Shown: piece after piece, positions 12,355 to 12,460 of the stretch
Layout of the letters: each line of letters opens with the position of its first letter
How positions within the stretch are numbered: position 1 is the stretch's first letter
Origin: Lachnospiraceae bacterium
Lineage (GTDB): Bacteria > Bacillota > Clostridia > Oscillospirales > Ruminococcaceae
Assembly (NCBI GenBank): GCA_023664705.1
Contig: JAMPFE010000056.1
Span: forward strand, 1-12,460
Reading direction: 5' to 3'
Length of the DNA: 12,460 bases
Position numbers and translations under genes: made by a program
Notes under the pieces: generated by a model
What the model saw: the letters and a program-made list of their open reading frames with translations, nothing else
Told to the model about the DNA's origin: nothing
The model's database searches: none

Positions 12355-12420
12355 GAGAAAATAATGGACAAGATAAGGACAACTCATTTTCACATTCCGC
12401 ATAACAAAGCCATTTATCGC
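12287..12420. repeat. 26-bp direct repeats near the right edge
   Basis: 12287-12312 and 12395-12420 differ at only 3 of 26 positions; both contain GCATAACAAAGCCATTT. A shorter relative, AAGCCATTT, forms one arm of the terminator at 12201-12209. The copies are 108 bp apart. They could be arm-type integrase sites of an element to the right, or a dispersed genomic repeat. No gene is present in 12246-12460. Confidence 0.6.
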
Positions 12421-12460
12421 CCATATTTCGGTCAATTTTTCCGAAATGGTCAACAGGCGG

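Noticed and set aside
12287..12420. CRISPR array
   Set aside because: Only two long copies with 82 bp between them and three mismatches; no regular repeat-spacer pattern and no cas genes.
12259..12453. Minus-strand open frame with repeated NGFVM peptide motifs
   Set aside because: The peptide repeat simply reflects the DNA direct repeats; there is no start signal and the translation does not resemble a folded protein.

Overview
The window looks like chromosome of a Gram-positive, Clostridia-type bacterium (probably a gut-type member of the Oscillospirales or Lachnospirales; this is inference). Almost every gene has a strong AGGAGG-type Shine-Dalgarno site at 5-9 nt, genes overlap heavily, and several proteins match families I remember mainly from Clostridia. 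There are no transposases, rRNA genes or CRISPR repeats, and no intact tRNA gene.

Layout. Bases 1-197 hold an unassigned edge and a perfect 13-bp stem-loop (159-193) that probably ends the main transcript. Bases 198-10692 form one minus-strand run of thirteen genes, with gaps of at most 41 nt and several overlaps, most simply read as a single operon transcribed right to left. In transcription order: a WYL-domain regulator (9577-10692); an AT-rich unknown gene (8631-9563); a 429-aa unknown (7345-8634); a PPP-like metallophosphoesterase (6641-7327); a P-loop kinase with a C-terminal four-cysteine module (5698-6612); a small Cys-rich protein (5370-5693); a short hybrid gene whose first codons copy a phosphatase gene (4915-5373); a second, canonical PPP-type phosphatase (4208-4873); an unknown (3771-4196); then four tandem, diverged paralogues of an uncharacterised family (2975-3778, 1933-2985, 1074-1946, 198-1067).

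Upstream of the regulator, 10693-11151 has no convincing gene. It carries two minus-strand extended -10 promoters (TGATATAAT and TGCTATAAT), an inverted repeat at each, a perfect 20-bp palindrome, more inverted repeats and a direct repeat: a dense control region. Beyond it are two small minus-strand genes (11152-11352, 11358-11603), a plus-strand Cro/CI-like HTH protein (11809-12018), and a gene-poor end (12019-12460) with a minus-strand intrinsic terminator, a sequence resembling the 3' end of a tRNA, and dispersed direct repeats. That end may be an attachment scar of an element lying to the right.

How the genes may work together (inference): the WYL regulator probably controls its own operon from the two promoters. 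The operon pairs a P-loop phosphotransferase with two PPP-type phosphohydrolases and several proteins of unknown function, so a ligand-controlled phosphorylation/dephosphorylation or nucleic-acid-end-processing module is conceivable. Nothing in the sequence identifies the substrate. The tandem paralogues and the patchwork hybrid gene show that the operon grew and was reshuffled by local duplication and recombination.
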